Assembly (NCBI RefSeq): GCF_006716065.1 | Contig: NZ_VFOL01000001.1 | Span: forward strand, 3,782,001 to 3,846,000 | Origin: Salinispora arenicola | GTDB taxonomy: Bacteria > Actinomycetota > Actinomycetes > Mycobacteriales > Micromonosporaceae | Length of the DNA: 64,000 bases | Direction: 5' to 3' | Shown: one piece after another, positions 10,037 to 17,965 of the stretch | Numbering within the stretch: position 1 is the first letter of the stretch | Layout: each line of letters starts with the position of its first letter | Notes under the pieces: generated by a model | Told to the model about the DNA's origin: nothing | The model's input: only the letters and a program-made list of their open reading frames with translations | The model's database searches: none | Made by a program: the position numbers and the translations under genes

Positions 10037-11422
10037 CTCCTGTCTGTGCTGGTAGTGGGATCGGCGGGCTCGGGCTTGGGATGTTCGTCGCCAGATTGAC
10101 CAGTGCAGGGTGTGTTCTGGCGGGAGCGATGCGGCGAGGACGAAGGCGTTGAGGAGTCGGCGGATCTCGGCGACGGTCAACGCGATGGTCTCCGGGTCGG
10201 TGTCGGGCTGCTGAGCGGCGAGGATGGTCAGGACGGCCAGGGCGAGCATGGCCAGGGTGACGAACCGGTGCCAGCCGGTCCAGCTGCGGACTTGGTAGTG
10301 GTCGAGGCCCACTTGGCCTTTGCCGGTCTGGAACAGCTCCTCGATGCTCCAGCGGGAACCGGCGACGGTCACGAGGGTGTGTAGCGGCACTGGGCGGGGT
10401 GACCAGCACAGGTAGAAGGCCAACTCGCCGGTGGTGCGGTTGCGGCGGATCAGCAGCCACCGGTGTTCATCCGGCCGGGTGGCGGTGGTGATCCACGCCC
10501 ACAGGTACTCGCGTGGACCTTTCGCTCCGGGTCCGCAGCTGTGCAGTTGCCACTCGGCGGTGGGGATCCGCTCGGCGAGGTCGTCAACGCGGATCAGGGT
10601 GCGGCCGTCGTTGACCGCCACGCGTCGGTCGCAGCCGACCGCGAGGACGTAGCCGATCCCGCGGTGTTCCAGGTTGTCGCGTAGGGCGGGGTCGGCGCCG
10701 TAGACCTCGTCCCCGGTCACCCATGCGAACGGGATTCCGGCCTCCAGGGCGGCGGCGATCATCTGCCGGGCCAGAGCGGGCTTCGTGGCGAACTCGACGT
10801 CGTCCGGGACCCCGGCGGCGGCGAGGCGGTCGGGCTGCTCGCACCAGGTCGTCTCGGGTAGGTAGAGCCTGCGGTCGATCATCGCCCGCCCGGCAGGGGT
10901 CACGTAGGCCAGGAACACTGCGACCTGACTGTTCTCGACACGGCCGGCGGTGCCGGTGTACTGCCGCTGCACCCCGACCGAGCACACACCCTTCTTCAAG
11001 AACCCGGTCTCGTCGGTCACCAGCACCGCGTCGGGATGGCCGAGCTGCTCGATCAGCCACTCACGCAGGTCATCGCGGACGGCGTCGGGGTCCCACATCG
11101 CCGTGCGCAGCAGCCGCTGCATCGCCTGTGGATCACCGTGACCCGCCCGCTCCGCAAGTGACCAGCAGGTCTTTCGTTCGGTCTCCGACAGCAGCCCTTC
11201 CACGAACTGCCCGGCCGTCGCCCGCGGCTCTGCCCGCCCGAACCGGCCCGCGACACGCGTCATCGCCTCGTCCAGGATGACCCGCCACCGGGCGGGGTCT
11301 ACGCTGTGGCACGCGGCCACCGCACGATCTTCGATTGTCCTCACAAACCATCGATGATCAACGCGGTGGCCGTCTTCACGCCCACGCCACGCCCAACGCC
11401 GAAGCCAAGTGACGTTGGAGTA
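10021..11422 (-). mobile_element. IS701-family insertion sequence (1,402 bp)
   Basis: The element has perfect 16-bp terminal inverted repeats, a single transposase gene filling it, and a 4-bp CTAG duplication (10017-10020 and 11423-11426). Length, repeat size and YTAR-type duplication all agree with IS701. It sits in the same direction as the host operon, so some readthrough into the permease genes is possible. The intact ends and open transposase suggest a recent arrival. Confidence 0.95.
10031..11344 (-). CDS. IS701-family DDE transposase
   Basis: The protein has 437 residues. Three acidic positions fit a DDE triad: Asp in VTDETGFLKKG, Asp in VTGDEVYG, and Glu in WSIEELFQTGKGQVGLDHY. Start is a GTG at 11344 because the upstream frame contains no start before the element end. 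The stop codon lies inside the left inverted repeat. No frameshift or internal stop is seen, so the enzyme is probably active. Confidence 0.95.
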   Translation of the reverse strand: MRTIEDRAVAACHSVDPARWRVILDEAMTRVAGRFGRAEPRATAGQFVEGLLSETERKTCWSLAERAGHGDPQAMQRLLRTAMWDPDAVRDDLREWLIEQLGHPDAVLVTDETGFLKKGVCSVGVQRQYTGTAGRVENSQVAVFLAYVTPAGRAMIDRRLYLPETTWCEQPDRLAAAGVPDDVEFATKPALARQMIAAALEAGIPFAWVTGDEVYGADPALRDNLEHRGIGYVLAVGCDRRVAVNDGRTLIRVDDLAERIPTAEWQLHSCGPGAKGPREYLWAWITTATRPDEHRWLLIRRNRTTGELAFYLCWSPRPVPLHTLVTVAGSRWSIEELFQTGKGQVGLDHYQVRSWTGWHRFVTLAMLALAVLTILAAQQPDTDPETIALTVAEIRRLLNAFVLAASLPPEHTLHWSIWRRTSQARARRSHYQHRQEK

Positions 11423-11426
11423 CTAG
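11407..11426. repeat. Right terminal inverted repeat and target duplication of the IS
   Basis: AAGTGACGTTGGAGTA at 11407-11422 is the exact reverse complement of the left repeat, and CTAG at 11423-11426 repeats the left target site. Confidence 0.93.
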
Positions 11427-11541
11427 GAGCATCGCCGATGCGGCTGCCACTGCGGCAACCGAATGACGCATCTTCATGGTCTTCACCTCATACTTTCGTG
11501 ACTACCGGCCGGCGTTGCCGGTCGACGCGACGGGGGCAGGA

Positions 11542-12264
11542 TCAGGTGTCGGATGTCCCCATCCGCTGCTTGACAAGGGAGAGAACGCTTTGCAGGTGCT
11601 GGTCGGTCAGCTTTGCCGCGGCCTTCGGGTCGCCACGCACGACCGCGTCGGTAATCGCTCGGTGTTCTGCGAGGTCCTGCCTTGCGTCTCCGTGGATCCG
11701 GAGGATCTCACGTTGCTCCTGGGCGTGGGCGAAGAGCAACGAATCGACGACCTCTGCGATGACCGGGTTGCCGGCGGCGGCCGCGAGTGCCCGGTGAAAG
11801 TCGAGGTTGACCGACCAGAGCCGCGCGTCGTCCTCCGCGATACAGCGGTCGGCCTCGGCGAGCGCGTCGGCCATACGCTGCACCTCGCGGGCTTCGCGAA
11901 CCTCGGCGGCCGCGGCTGCGATGGATGGCTCGAAGAGCAGCCGTGCGCTCAGCAGCGCAACCAGTTGGTCGGCCGACGGCTTCATCATGACCGGGTTGGA
12001 GAGCACGAGCCTTCGCACGTTGGGCCCCACGTACACGCCGGAGCCGTGCCGAAGCTCGATCACGCTGGTGGCCTCCAGCCGTCGCAGGGCTTCCCGCAAC
12101 GTGGGCACGGCGACTTGGAAGCGGGCCGCGAGCTCCCGGACAGAGTCGAACTGGTCCCCGGGCTGCAGCCCACGTTCGTGGATGAGCGCGACGAGGCCGG
12201 CCGTCAGATCGTCGGCGAGCCGACGCCGGGCGGGGGGCTGGAAGGGGCTCGTCGACGTAGTCAT
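11542..12264 (-). CDS. GntR-family (FadR/FCD) transcription regulator
   Basis: The protein has 240 residues. The winged helix lies at about 15-80 (FDSVRELAARFQVAVPTLREALRR then GSGVYV). The helical FCD ligand domain spans about 90-225, with metal/ligand positions in LDFHRAL and EHRAITDAV. Such regulators sense small carboxylates, which fits an operon for a sugar acid. It overlaps the secreted-protein gene by ATGA and is 64 bp upstream of the binding-protein start. A candidate operator lies before the operon at 13468-13480. Confidence 0.88.
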   Translation of the reverse strand: MTTSTSPFQPPARRRLADDLTAGLVALIHERGLQPGDQFDSVRELAARFQVAVPTLREALRRLEATSVIELRHGSGVYVGPNVRRLVLSNPVMMKPSADQLVALLSARLLFEPSIAAAAAEVREAREVQRMADALAEADRCIAEDDARLWSVNLDFHRALAAAAGNPVIAEVVDSLLFAHAQEQREILRIHGDARQDLAEHRAITDAVVRGDPKAAAKLTDQHLQSVLSLVKQRMGTSDT

Positions 12265-13433
12265 CGCGTCCCCTCCGCGTGAACGCGCGTCAGCGTCACG
12301 TTGACGAAGCGGGGACGGTAGATCGTCACGTCGTCGTAGAGGTCAGCGTTGGGGTCGAGGCTGTTGACGTTGTAGGTGAGCAGCAACTGGTTGCCGCGGC
12401 GCAGGTCAGGATGCTCGTGGGCGTTGTAGGTGATGATGTTTGGGTTGCCGTACGAGCCGGACTGCCCGGTTTCGGGCGTCTGGTAGAGCGTGGTGGCCCG
12501 GGTGAAGGGACCGTACGGCGTGCAGCTCATGTAGGCCACGACGTTGCGGCTGAACAGCTCGCTGGTGTCGTGCGTGACGAGCAGGTAGCCGTCCTTGAAC
12601 TTCGTGACGCTGTACTCGTTGGCGACGCCCGGCATGATGCGGGCGGAGGTCTGCTCGTCGGGCGACCAGCCGTCGCCGGTCCAGTAGGACCAGGGCTGGG
12701 TGAGGTCGTCTCCCGAGACTCGGGCGAGGTGCATGTACTTCGTCGCACCCTGGTCTTCGACGCCGTACACATACGTGTCCCGGCCGCGGCGCTCGATCCA
12801 CGACGCCCATTGGATGTCAGCCGACGACGGCATGGGTACGACCTCACGCACGGCGTAGGTCTTCGGGTCGAAGCGCACCAGCTTGTTCTCGCGCCATTCC
12901 CAGTCCCACGTCCCGGGCCCGAACACACCGAACTCGAGGAACATCACGTCGAGCGAGTCGCGCGTTTCGACACCGGCACCCAGCCAGTTCCACGTGTCTG
13001 CCTCGTCCGGGGGTACCAGCGAGTCGGGTTGCTCCGACGTCCCGCCGGTGACTGTCGTCAGCTTGTCACCCTTCTCGACGACGAAGGAGTTGTTGAGGAA
13101 TGGGACTGACGTGGGTCGGCTCAGGTCGGGGTTGACCGGTCCGAGGAAGGTGTCCGAGAAGAGCCACAGCGTGCGTCCGCCGCGCTGGCGCACCGAGTAC
13201 GTGCTGTCACCACCAGTCCAGCCGACGCCTGAGTTGCCGTAGGCGTCGAATCGCTCGGTGAGCTCCGTGTTGACGGCGGCCTCGGCCTGCCAGGTCGAGC
13301 TGACGAGGCTGCATGTCGAGTCGCTCGGCGCGACGCCAGGCCGCGCGGCGGCGGGAGCGGTGGTTAGCGCGACGACGGCCACGGCCGAGAGGCCGGAGGC
13401 GGACAGTCGCCGCAGGTTTCTCGCTGAACGCAC
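12261..13433 (-). CDS. Secreted DUF4185/DUF5005-like protein, possibly carbohydrate-active
   Basis: The protein has 390 residues from a GTG preceded by AGGAGA. An N-terminal signal peptide (basic MRSARNLRR, hydrophobic SGLSAVAVVALTT, cleavage near APAAARP) marks secretion. The body has Trp/Tyr-rich five-bladed-propeller style strands such as TLWLFSDTF and YLLVTHDTSEL, seen in DUF4185/DUF5005 proteins related to beta-propeller glycosidases. It is the first gene of the sugar-acid operon, so it may act on the external polymer. No catalytic residue can be assigned with confidence. Confidence 0.65.
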   Translation of the reverse strand: MRSARNLRRLSASGLSAVAVVALTTAPAAARPGVAPSDSTCSLVSSTWQAEAAVNTELTERFDAYGNSGVGWTGGDSTYSVRQRGGRTLWLFSDTFLGPVNPDLSRPTSVPFLNNSFVVEKGDKLTTVTGGTSEQPDSLVPPDEADTWNWLGAGVETRDSLDVMFLEFGVFGPGTWDWEWRENKLVRFDPKTYAVREVVPMPSSADIQWASWIERRGRDTYVYGVEDQGATKYMHLARVSGDDLTQPWSYWTGDGWSPDEQTSARIMPGVANEYSVTKFKDGYLLVTHDTSELFSRNVVAYMSCTPYGPFTRATTLYQTPETGQSGSYGNPNIITYNAHEHPDLRRGNQLLLTYNVNSLDPNADLYDDVTIYRPRFVNVTLTRVHAEGTR

Positions 13434-13510
13434 GGGCGTCTCCTAGAGATCGAAAGCCGGTGGTCAGGTGATTTAATCACTGGACGTCTGGTGTGTCTAC
13501 GGTGTGACAG
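13434..13510 (-). promoter_or_regulatory. Candidate promoter and GntR operator of the sugar-acid operon
   Basis: GTGATTTAATCAC at 13468-13480 is a 6-bp dyad around one base, 35 bp upstream of the first gene. It resembles the short dyads bound by FadR-type GntR proteins. On the minus strand a possible -35 TAGACA and -10 TAAATC, 18 bases apart, overlap it, so repression by blocking polymerase would be simple. The remaining gap to 13795 shows no gene or clear signal. Confidence 0.45.
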
Positions 13511-13795
13511 AACTGTTTCCGATTCGGGCCCCGGCCACGACCCCGGGACCGCGGCAGCAACGGCCCGCGGGCGGGTGCGGCTGGTGTGGCCGCCGCCGGC
13601 CCGGTCAGGCGTTCCTGTCCGCACGCCGACCCGCCACTGATCGGCCGAAGGTCGGTGGCGTGACCCCGCACCGCAATGCGCCACGTCAGACCCGGTCCGG
13701 TCGCCGTCGCCGAGGTCACCGAACCACGCCGCATCCTCAGCGAGCTGTAGCCCGAGACCGCACCATGGCCCCGCCCAGCCACCCCCGGACACGGC

Positions 13796-13830
13796 TGTTG
13801 GCCGGCACCCGTGTCGGGTGCCGGCCAACA
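13796..13830 (-). terminator. Strong hairpin terminator
   Basis: A perfect 16-bp stem (TGTTGGCCGGCACCCG and its complement) closes a 3-base TGT loop. It lies 36 bp after the stop of the lysozyme-like pseudogene, in the position of its terminator. Confidence 0.75.
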
Positions 13831-13866
13831 AGCTGGCTTCTCGTATGGGTGTGGCTGTGGTGCTGG

Positions 13867-14414
13867 TCAGCTGGTCCAGTGCTCGGCCACAAGGTCAGCG
13901 GCCTGGGTTTCCCACTGGGCGTAGTGGAACGGGTTCGCCGACACCTGCACCGTCTGCGCGGCCTTGGTCAGCGGCATGTCCTGCCAGCCCTCGACCTGCT
14001 TCAAACCCTCAAGGAAGGCGGTGGTGGAGTATTCGGGGTCGGTGATCTGCTCCACCGTGCCCCACCCAGACGACGGACGCTGCTGGAACAGGCCCTGCGA
14101 GTCGTGGTCGTTGCGGTCACCCAGGTGTCCCAGGTTCTCCAGCTTCGACTCCTGCAGGCTGGTCGCGATCGCCACGACGGCGGCACGCTCGTCCATACCG
14201 GCCTTCTTCGTGGCCTCAATGATCGCCTTCACATTCGCGGTCTGCCTCCGTCGGGGAGGTCGGCGATGTCGAGCCAGAACGCCGGAGCGACTCCGACCGC
14301 GAGCAGCGGCATCAACCAGCCCGCCACCAGCCAGTGCGTGCCTGTTCGCGGCCCGGACCGCACCCGGCGGGCCGGCAGCACACGCCCGATCCCGCGGCTG
14401 GCGGCGTAGACCAC
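13867..14414 (-). pseudogene. Frameshifted lysozyme-like protein with membrane anchor
   Basis: The downstream part (residues from ANVKAIIEATKKAGM to VAEHWTS) matches a common actinobacterial lysozyme-like domain with the signature SQGLFQQRPSSGWGT and catalytic-type Glu in TSLQESK. The upstream part, in another frame (14229-14414), is a basic segment followed by one membrane helix (LVAGWLMPLLAVGVAP). The two join only through a frameshift near 14240-14250. Anchored proteins like this occur in conjugative elements, which fits the relaxase relic nearby. A sequencing error could also produce the break. Confidence 0.6.
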
Positions 14415-14427
14415 CGGCGACTATCAA

Positions 14428-15073
14428 TCATCACGGACCGCCACACCAGGAAGAATCAACTGGGCGCTCGGCACCCAACCGCGTCAGTCGGTGGATTGAG
14501 GCAAGATTTAGTTCAACATTCTGTAATCCCTCGGGCGTTTGGCCTGCCTCTATTTAAATTTGGTTACCCAGGACGGCACCCACTAGGCATTATGGTGGCT
14601 TGACAGTGGACGGTGGCTGATGGTTTCTTGTAGTCAGATTTTCGCTTCCCGCGCGGCGGAACGCGTGTGGGTAGCGGCCGTCAACGGATTGGGAGCCGCG
14701 CACACAATACACACCTAAGGTCTTGCCGGAATTATCGCGAGCGCAATCGCGGGATCGATCGTCCTCACACTGACTCATCCAGCGACTCGAGCTGAACCCC
14801 ACGCTCCTGCCACAAGAAAGAGTGGCGACCGGGCTTTGACTTTCTGGCCGGAGTGGCGGATCACACCACGTCGCCTGTCACGCTTGAAGATTTCCGAATA
14901 ACAGCGTGCAACTGTACGTAGTGGTCGTTTATGTGATTCGTCATGCTCGATGTGGAGGGTGACCGGGGCCACGTCAGCGCTCATCTCGAGGTTTCTCGCC
15001 AGCCGGTGCCGCTCCCGGCACCGCGAACCCGGCGTCGCCGACGCGATGACGCCGCCATGAGGAGGAACAGCAC
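14428..15073. other. Non-coding stretch, lower GC
   Basis: No convincing gene is seen on either strand. Parts such as 14500-14600 are clearly richer in A+T than the surroundings, as is common at joins with acquired DNA. The right end holds the ribosome site GAGGAGG of the secreted protein gene starting at 15074. Confidence 0.5.
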
Positions 15074-15715
15074 ATGCCCAGGATCACTGCAGGGCTCGCC
15101 GCAGCCGTCACGGCTGGCGTCCTTGCGATCGCCGGCACGGCCGCGCCGGCGGCCGCCCGGCCGAGTGTCACCGCCGAACTGTCCAACTTCCGTGTCGGCA
15201 TCCAGATGATCGACAAAGGCAGTCAGATCGGGGATTCCGAGTACACCCCGTACTCCAACTTCGGCGGCGGATGTTCACCATTCGCCGGAGACACCAACAC
15301 GTACGACCCGGACGGCGCCCGGCTCTTCCTGGAGCCGCCGCCGCGCGTCACACCGCTGACCCGGGACTTCCGGATCGGCGCTCAGGCCACCGACAAGAAC
15401 GGCAGCCAGACCGGTGTCCTCCAGTGGTCGCCGTGGGCCAGCGAGGGCGGCGGCGTGAGCCCGTTCGCCTTCGACACCAGCGGGTACGACCCCGACCAGC
15501 TCAAGGTCTGCCTGGAGACCCGTGACATGCCGGCCGGCATCGTGTTCTACGACTTCCGGTTAAGCATCAAGATGGTCGACCACGGCAGCGCCGACCAGGG
15601 CGGCACCCGTCAGTTCACGCCGTGGGCGGCCGACGGCGGGGGTGCCAGTCCATGGGCGTACGACTCCAACAAGTACGACCCGGACGGTTTCGCGGTCGGC
15701 ATCGAGGTCTACTGA
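15074..15715 (+). CDS. Secreted protein with three internal repeats, function unknown
   Basis: The protein has 213 residues with a signal peptide (MPRITAGLAAAVTAGVLAIAG, cleavage near APAAARP); GAGGAGG precedes the ATG. The mature part is three copies of a module of about 55 residues. Each copy has F-R-(V/I/L)-x-I at its start, then a Lys/Asp/Gly-rich turn, then (Y/W/F)-(T/S)-P-(Y/W), a GGG-x-SP(F/W)A block, and YDPD near the end. Such repeats suggest a small beta-fold that binds a ligand or surface. Two Cys, in GGGCSPF and VCLE, lie in repeats one and two. I do not recognise a named family. Confidence 0.75.
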   Translation: MPRITAGLAAAVTAGVLAIAGTAAPAAARPSVTAELSNFRVGIQMIDKGSQIGDSEYTPYSNFGGGCSPFAGDTNTYDPDGARLFLEPPPRVTPLTRDFRIGAQATDKNGSQTGVLQWSPWASEGGGVSPFAFDTSGYDPDQLKVCLETRDMPAGIVFYDFRLSIKMVDHGSADQGGTRQFTPWAADGGGASPWAYDSNKYDPDGFAVGIEVY

Positions 15716-15721
15716 TCACCG

Positions 15722-15755
15722 CCGAGCAGGCTCAGCGGCTGCTGGGCCTGCTCGG
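15722..15755 (+). terminator. Hairpin after the three-repeat secreted protein
   Basis: A 10-bp perfect stem (CCGAGCAGGC with GCCTGCTCGG) and a 14-base loop begin six bases after the stop codon. Confidence 0.6.
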
Positions 15756-15792
15756 TGCCACCCGGATATACCTGCGCTGCAACGAGTGCAAC

Positions 15793-15825
15793 GTGGCAGG
15801 GTCCGCGTCGTCCGGGCCCTGCCAC
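15793..15825 (+). terminator. Second hairpin terminator
   Basis: A 9-bp perfect stem (GTGGCAGGG with CCCTGCCAC) is followed by CTCTT. It backs up the hairpin at 15722, a tandem arrangement common in actinomycetes. Confidence 0.6.
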
Positions 15826-15894
15826 CTCTTCACGGTCTGTCGCGGCGATCTACTCCAAGACCCGTGCGCAAGGAGGCTCCGTTTCGAAAGCGAG

Positions 15895-16239
15895 CTAAGG
15901 AGTGCCGCACCGCACCGCGGTGATACGGCCAGACTCGATGGCGAGCTCAACGCCCGGCCACAAGGTTGTTGGAGCCGCTGTGTTGTCTGCCGCAACCGCT
16001 GGAGGCCCGCAAATCGAGGAGGTGTCAATCTCCAGGGGTCGCTCCGCCGGCTCGCCGCTGAGAAAGCCAAGGCACAGCATCACGCCGGCGGCAACGAACC
16101 GAGAGTTCGGGCGTCGTAGAGGCGGCGAACTGCGCGGCAGCGCATCCAGATCAATAAGTGGCACGTAGGCTACGTTAGCGCGCCCCGAGTCAGCCCCAAG
16201 GACTGTCTTCCAGGTCCGAAAGGCAAACGCGGTGATCAT
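15895..16239 (-). CDS. Hypothetical protein (doubtful)
   Basis: A frame of 114 residues has a plausible amino-acid mix and one hydrophobic stretch (FVAAGVMLCLGFLSG). Its codon third positions are less G/C-rich than nearby genes and no good ribosome site is seen. It may be a foreign small gene or chance. Confidence 0.22.
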   Translation of the reverse strand: MITAFAFRTWKTVLGADSGRANVAYVPLIDLDALPRSSPPLRRPNSRFVAAGVMLCLGFLSGEPAERPLEIDTSSICGPPAVAADNTAAPTTLWPGVELAIESGRITAVRCGTP

Positions 16240-16331
16240 CGGTGTATCGACCTGACCGGCATCGTAGCCGGGCGCACCGACAGTGTCGGGCAGTGACCGC
16301 GCCCCGCAGCGGTGCCACTAACAGCCCAGTG

Positions 16332-16865
16332 TCATAGCCGTAATGCAGTTGCCGAGGGAAAACGGGGGTGACGCGGAGCGGCCGTTTCAGGCGTTGCTCC
16401 CCCCATTGTCCTGCACACCTGATCCGCTCCGTCCTGTGCGGCCGTGCCGGTCGCGCAGATCCGGTTACCGGATCCATAACTTGCTGCGCGCACATCGGCG
16501 GTCGCGCCGGCCGCGTCACCCAGGCGGCGGTGTTCTTTCCGGGCAAAGATGGCGGAGTCCAGGTCAACATGGCGGGCTTCACCATCGAAGGTGTGGCGCT
16601 CTCCGCCAGCGGGCGCGTCGGCTCGGTTGTCCGCGGGGGACTGGTCCGCGGCGTAGTCGTTGACCACGCTGACCGCGTACGCGGCGGGTGTGTGGGCCTG
16701 GTCCACGAAGCCGGGTACCTGCTTGCGCTGCTGCGGGGCGAGCAACTCGACATCGTCATACCCGGCGACCAGGTGCGGATTGACGTGTTCCTCAGTCTTC
16801 CCCGGTCCCCGCAGGTACTCCAGCAGGCCGCGTACCCGGCTGCCGTAGGTGATCTTCGGAATCAT
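16332..16865 (-). pseudogene. Relaxase N-terminal remnant (mobilisation protein)
   Basis: The first 45 residues, from MIPKITYGSRVRGLLEYLRG to NPHLVAGYDD, match the start of actinobacterial relaxase/mobilisation proteins: the GS-x-x-x-GLL-x-YL-x-GPG pattern and the HVNPHLVAG box. After that the frame loses the expected HxH metal-binding region and drifts, ending at 177 residues instead of the several hundred of a relaxase. The ATG overlaps the stop of a MobC-like tail (TGATG), the usual mobC-relaxase order. It is read as a decayed piece of a mobilisable element. Confidence 0.6.
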
Positions 16866-16996
16866 CAGCGCCGGCCTGTCTGGGCGGCGGCGATCGCGGT
16901 GACGAGGTCATCGACGCGCGCCGCGACCCGCGCACGGCCGTCGATCCCGTCGGCGCTGTCACAGCCCTGTCGTGGGAGATACCACGGCCGCACGCG
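16865..16996 (-). pseudogene. MobC-like C-terminal remnant
   Basis: The last roughly 25 codons before the relaxase start read GRARVAARVDDLVTAIAAAQ and then TGRR and stop, a helical tail like that of MobC accessory proteins. The upstream part is missing: the frame runs antisense-like through the HxlR-peroxiredoxin gene. The call depends mainly on position directly before a relaxase start. Confidence 0.4.
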
Positions 16997-17036
16997 TACA
17001 CGCCGGTCGGCGGGCCTGAGCGGATCTGTGTCCTTG

Positions 17037-17936
17037 CTATTGATCGCGGACGAGGGTGAGCATTTCGTCCACTGAGCCGGCCGGATCGCTGATCGGAAAC
17101 TGCACCGCGCGGATGATAGCGTCGGGGTCGACCAGCAGGGTGAGGCGCTTGAAGCGGTCAACGCCGGCCACCCGGAAGGTCGGCAGCAGCAGCGCGGCCG
17201 CGAGCTTGCTGTCTTGGTCGGATAGAAGCGGATAGGGCAGCCTCGCGTGCGTGGCGAAGGCGGCCAGCTGATCGGGTCGCTGGGTGCTGATGCCGCGGAT
17301 CGTGGCACCGCAGGCCTGGAAGTCGGCATGCCGTGAGGCGTAGGTCAGCGACTCCAAAGTGCAACCCTTGGCGCCCGGGATGTCGGCCCAACCGGGCGGG
17401 TAGCCCTGGGTGCCGGGTGCGAACGCGCCGGGGAAGAAGTAGAGCACGGTCCAGACGCCGCCCCGTGCGGCGGGCCCAACCCGCTGGCCGTCATGCCGTT
17501 GCAAACCGACATCCGGCAGTTTCCGGTCGAGGAGCTCATGCACCCGGCGGGTCTCGGCGGAGCCGTCCTCGCTGGTCGCGGTCAGTGCCCCATCGGCCGT
17601 CACATGTCTAGTGCCCCAGTCCTGTAGCGCGATGAGTGCTGGCAAGAGGCCCTCACCCTTGGCGGTGAGCAGGTAGTCGTAGCGCGGCGGACGAGCACAG
17701 TAGGGCCGCTTTTCCAGGACCCCGTGTGCGACGAGGCTGGCCAGGCGTTCGGTCAGAGCTCGTCGGCTGACGCCGAGCGCGCGTTGAAGGCCGTCAAAGC
17801 GGGTGGTGCCGCCGGCGATGTCGCGCACCACCAGGAACGTCCACCAGTCGCCGATCACCCCGAGCGCTTGTGCGATACCGCAGTCGGCATCGGATAGATC
17901 AGCGCGTTTCATGCACTCGACTATAGTGCGTTCCAT
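17037..17936 (-). CDS. HxlR-type regulator fused to a peroxiredoxin
   Basis: The protein has 299 residues from the ATG at 17936, which has AGGTGA eight bases upstream; ATG at 17912 is an alternative. Residues 10-110 are an HxlR winged helix (GDWWTFLVVRDIAGG, FDGLQRALGVSRRALTERL). Residues 150-295 are an AhpC/TSA-type domain with VLYFFPGAFAPG, then GAKGCTLES holding the likely peroxidatic Cys. The resolving Cys expected four residues later is Leu here, so it looks like a 1-Cys type unless another Cys serves. The fusion suggests a regulator that reads peroxide or another oxidant. It is divergent from an MFS exporter, its likely target. Confidence 0.82.
   Translation of the reverse strand: MERTIVECMKRADLSDADCGIAQALGVIGDWWTFLVVRDIAGGTTRFDGLQRALGVSRRALTERLASLVAHGVLEKRPYCARPPRYDYLLTAKGEGLLPALIALQDWGTRHVTADGALTATSEDGSAETRRVHELLDRKLPDVGLQRHDGQRVGPAARGGVWTVLYFFPGAFAPGTQGYPPGWADIPGAKGCTLESLTYASRHADFQACGATIRGISTQRPDQLAAFATHARLPYPLLSDQDSKLAAALLLPTFRVAGVDRFKRLTLLVDPDAIIRAVQFPISDPAGSVDEMLTLVRDQ
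17913..17929. promoter_or_regulatory. Candidate operator and -10 box for the HxlR/MFS divergon
   Basis: An inverted repeat GCACT-N7-AGTGC lies at the start of the regulator gene. On the plus strand it contains TATAGT (17922-17927), placed well as a -10 box for the exporter gene at 17966. A bound regulator would cover that promoter. If the regulator starts at 17936 the site is inside its first codons. Confidence 0.4.
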
Positions 17937-17965
17937 TCTGAAACTCACCTGGGGAGGGTGCCGGG

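Larger units (their letters stand above)
8812..11477 (-). pseudogene. Sugar-binding lipoprotein of the ABC importer, split by an insertion sequence
   Basis: Reading from the ATG at 11477 gives the signal peptide start MKMRHSVAAVAAASAMLL, and 10016 downward continues with LAACGGSS. Removing 10021-11422 and one CTAG copy joins them in one frame of 419 residues, the usual length of an extracellular solute-binding protein family 1. The lipobox is LLAAC, placing the mature protein on the outer face of the membrane. The body contains the family pattern PLQAGYWVMFYNK and a C-terminal domain with NPRAEV. The ribosome site is GAGGTG eight bases before the ATG. As it stands, the gene is split within codons for the lipobox and should give no anchored binding protein. 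Confidence 0.93.
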
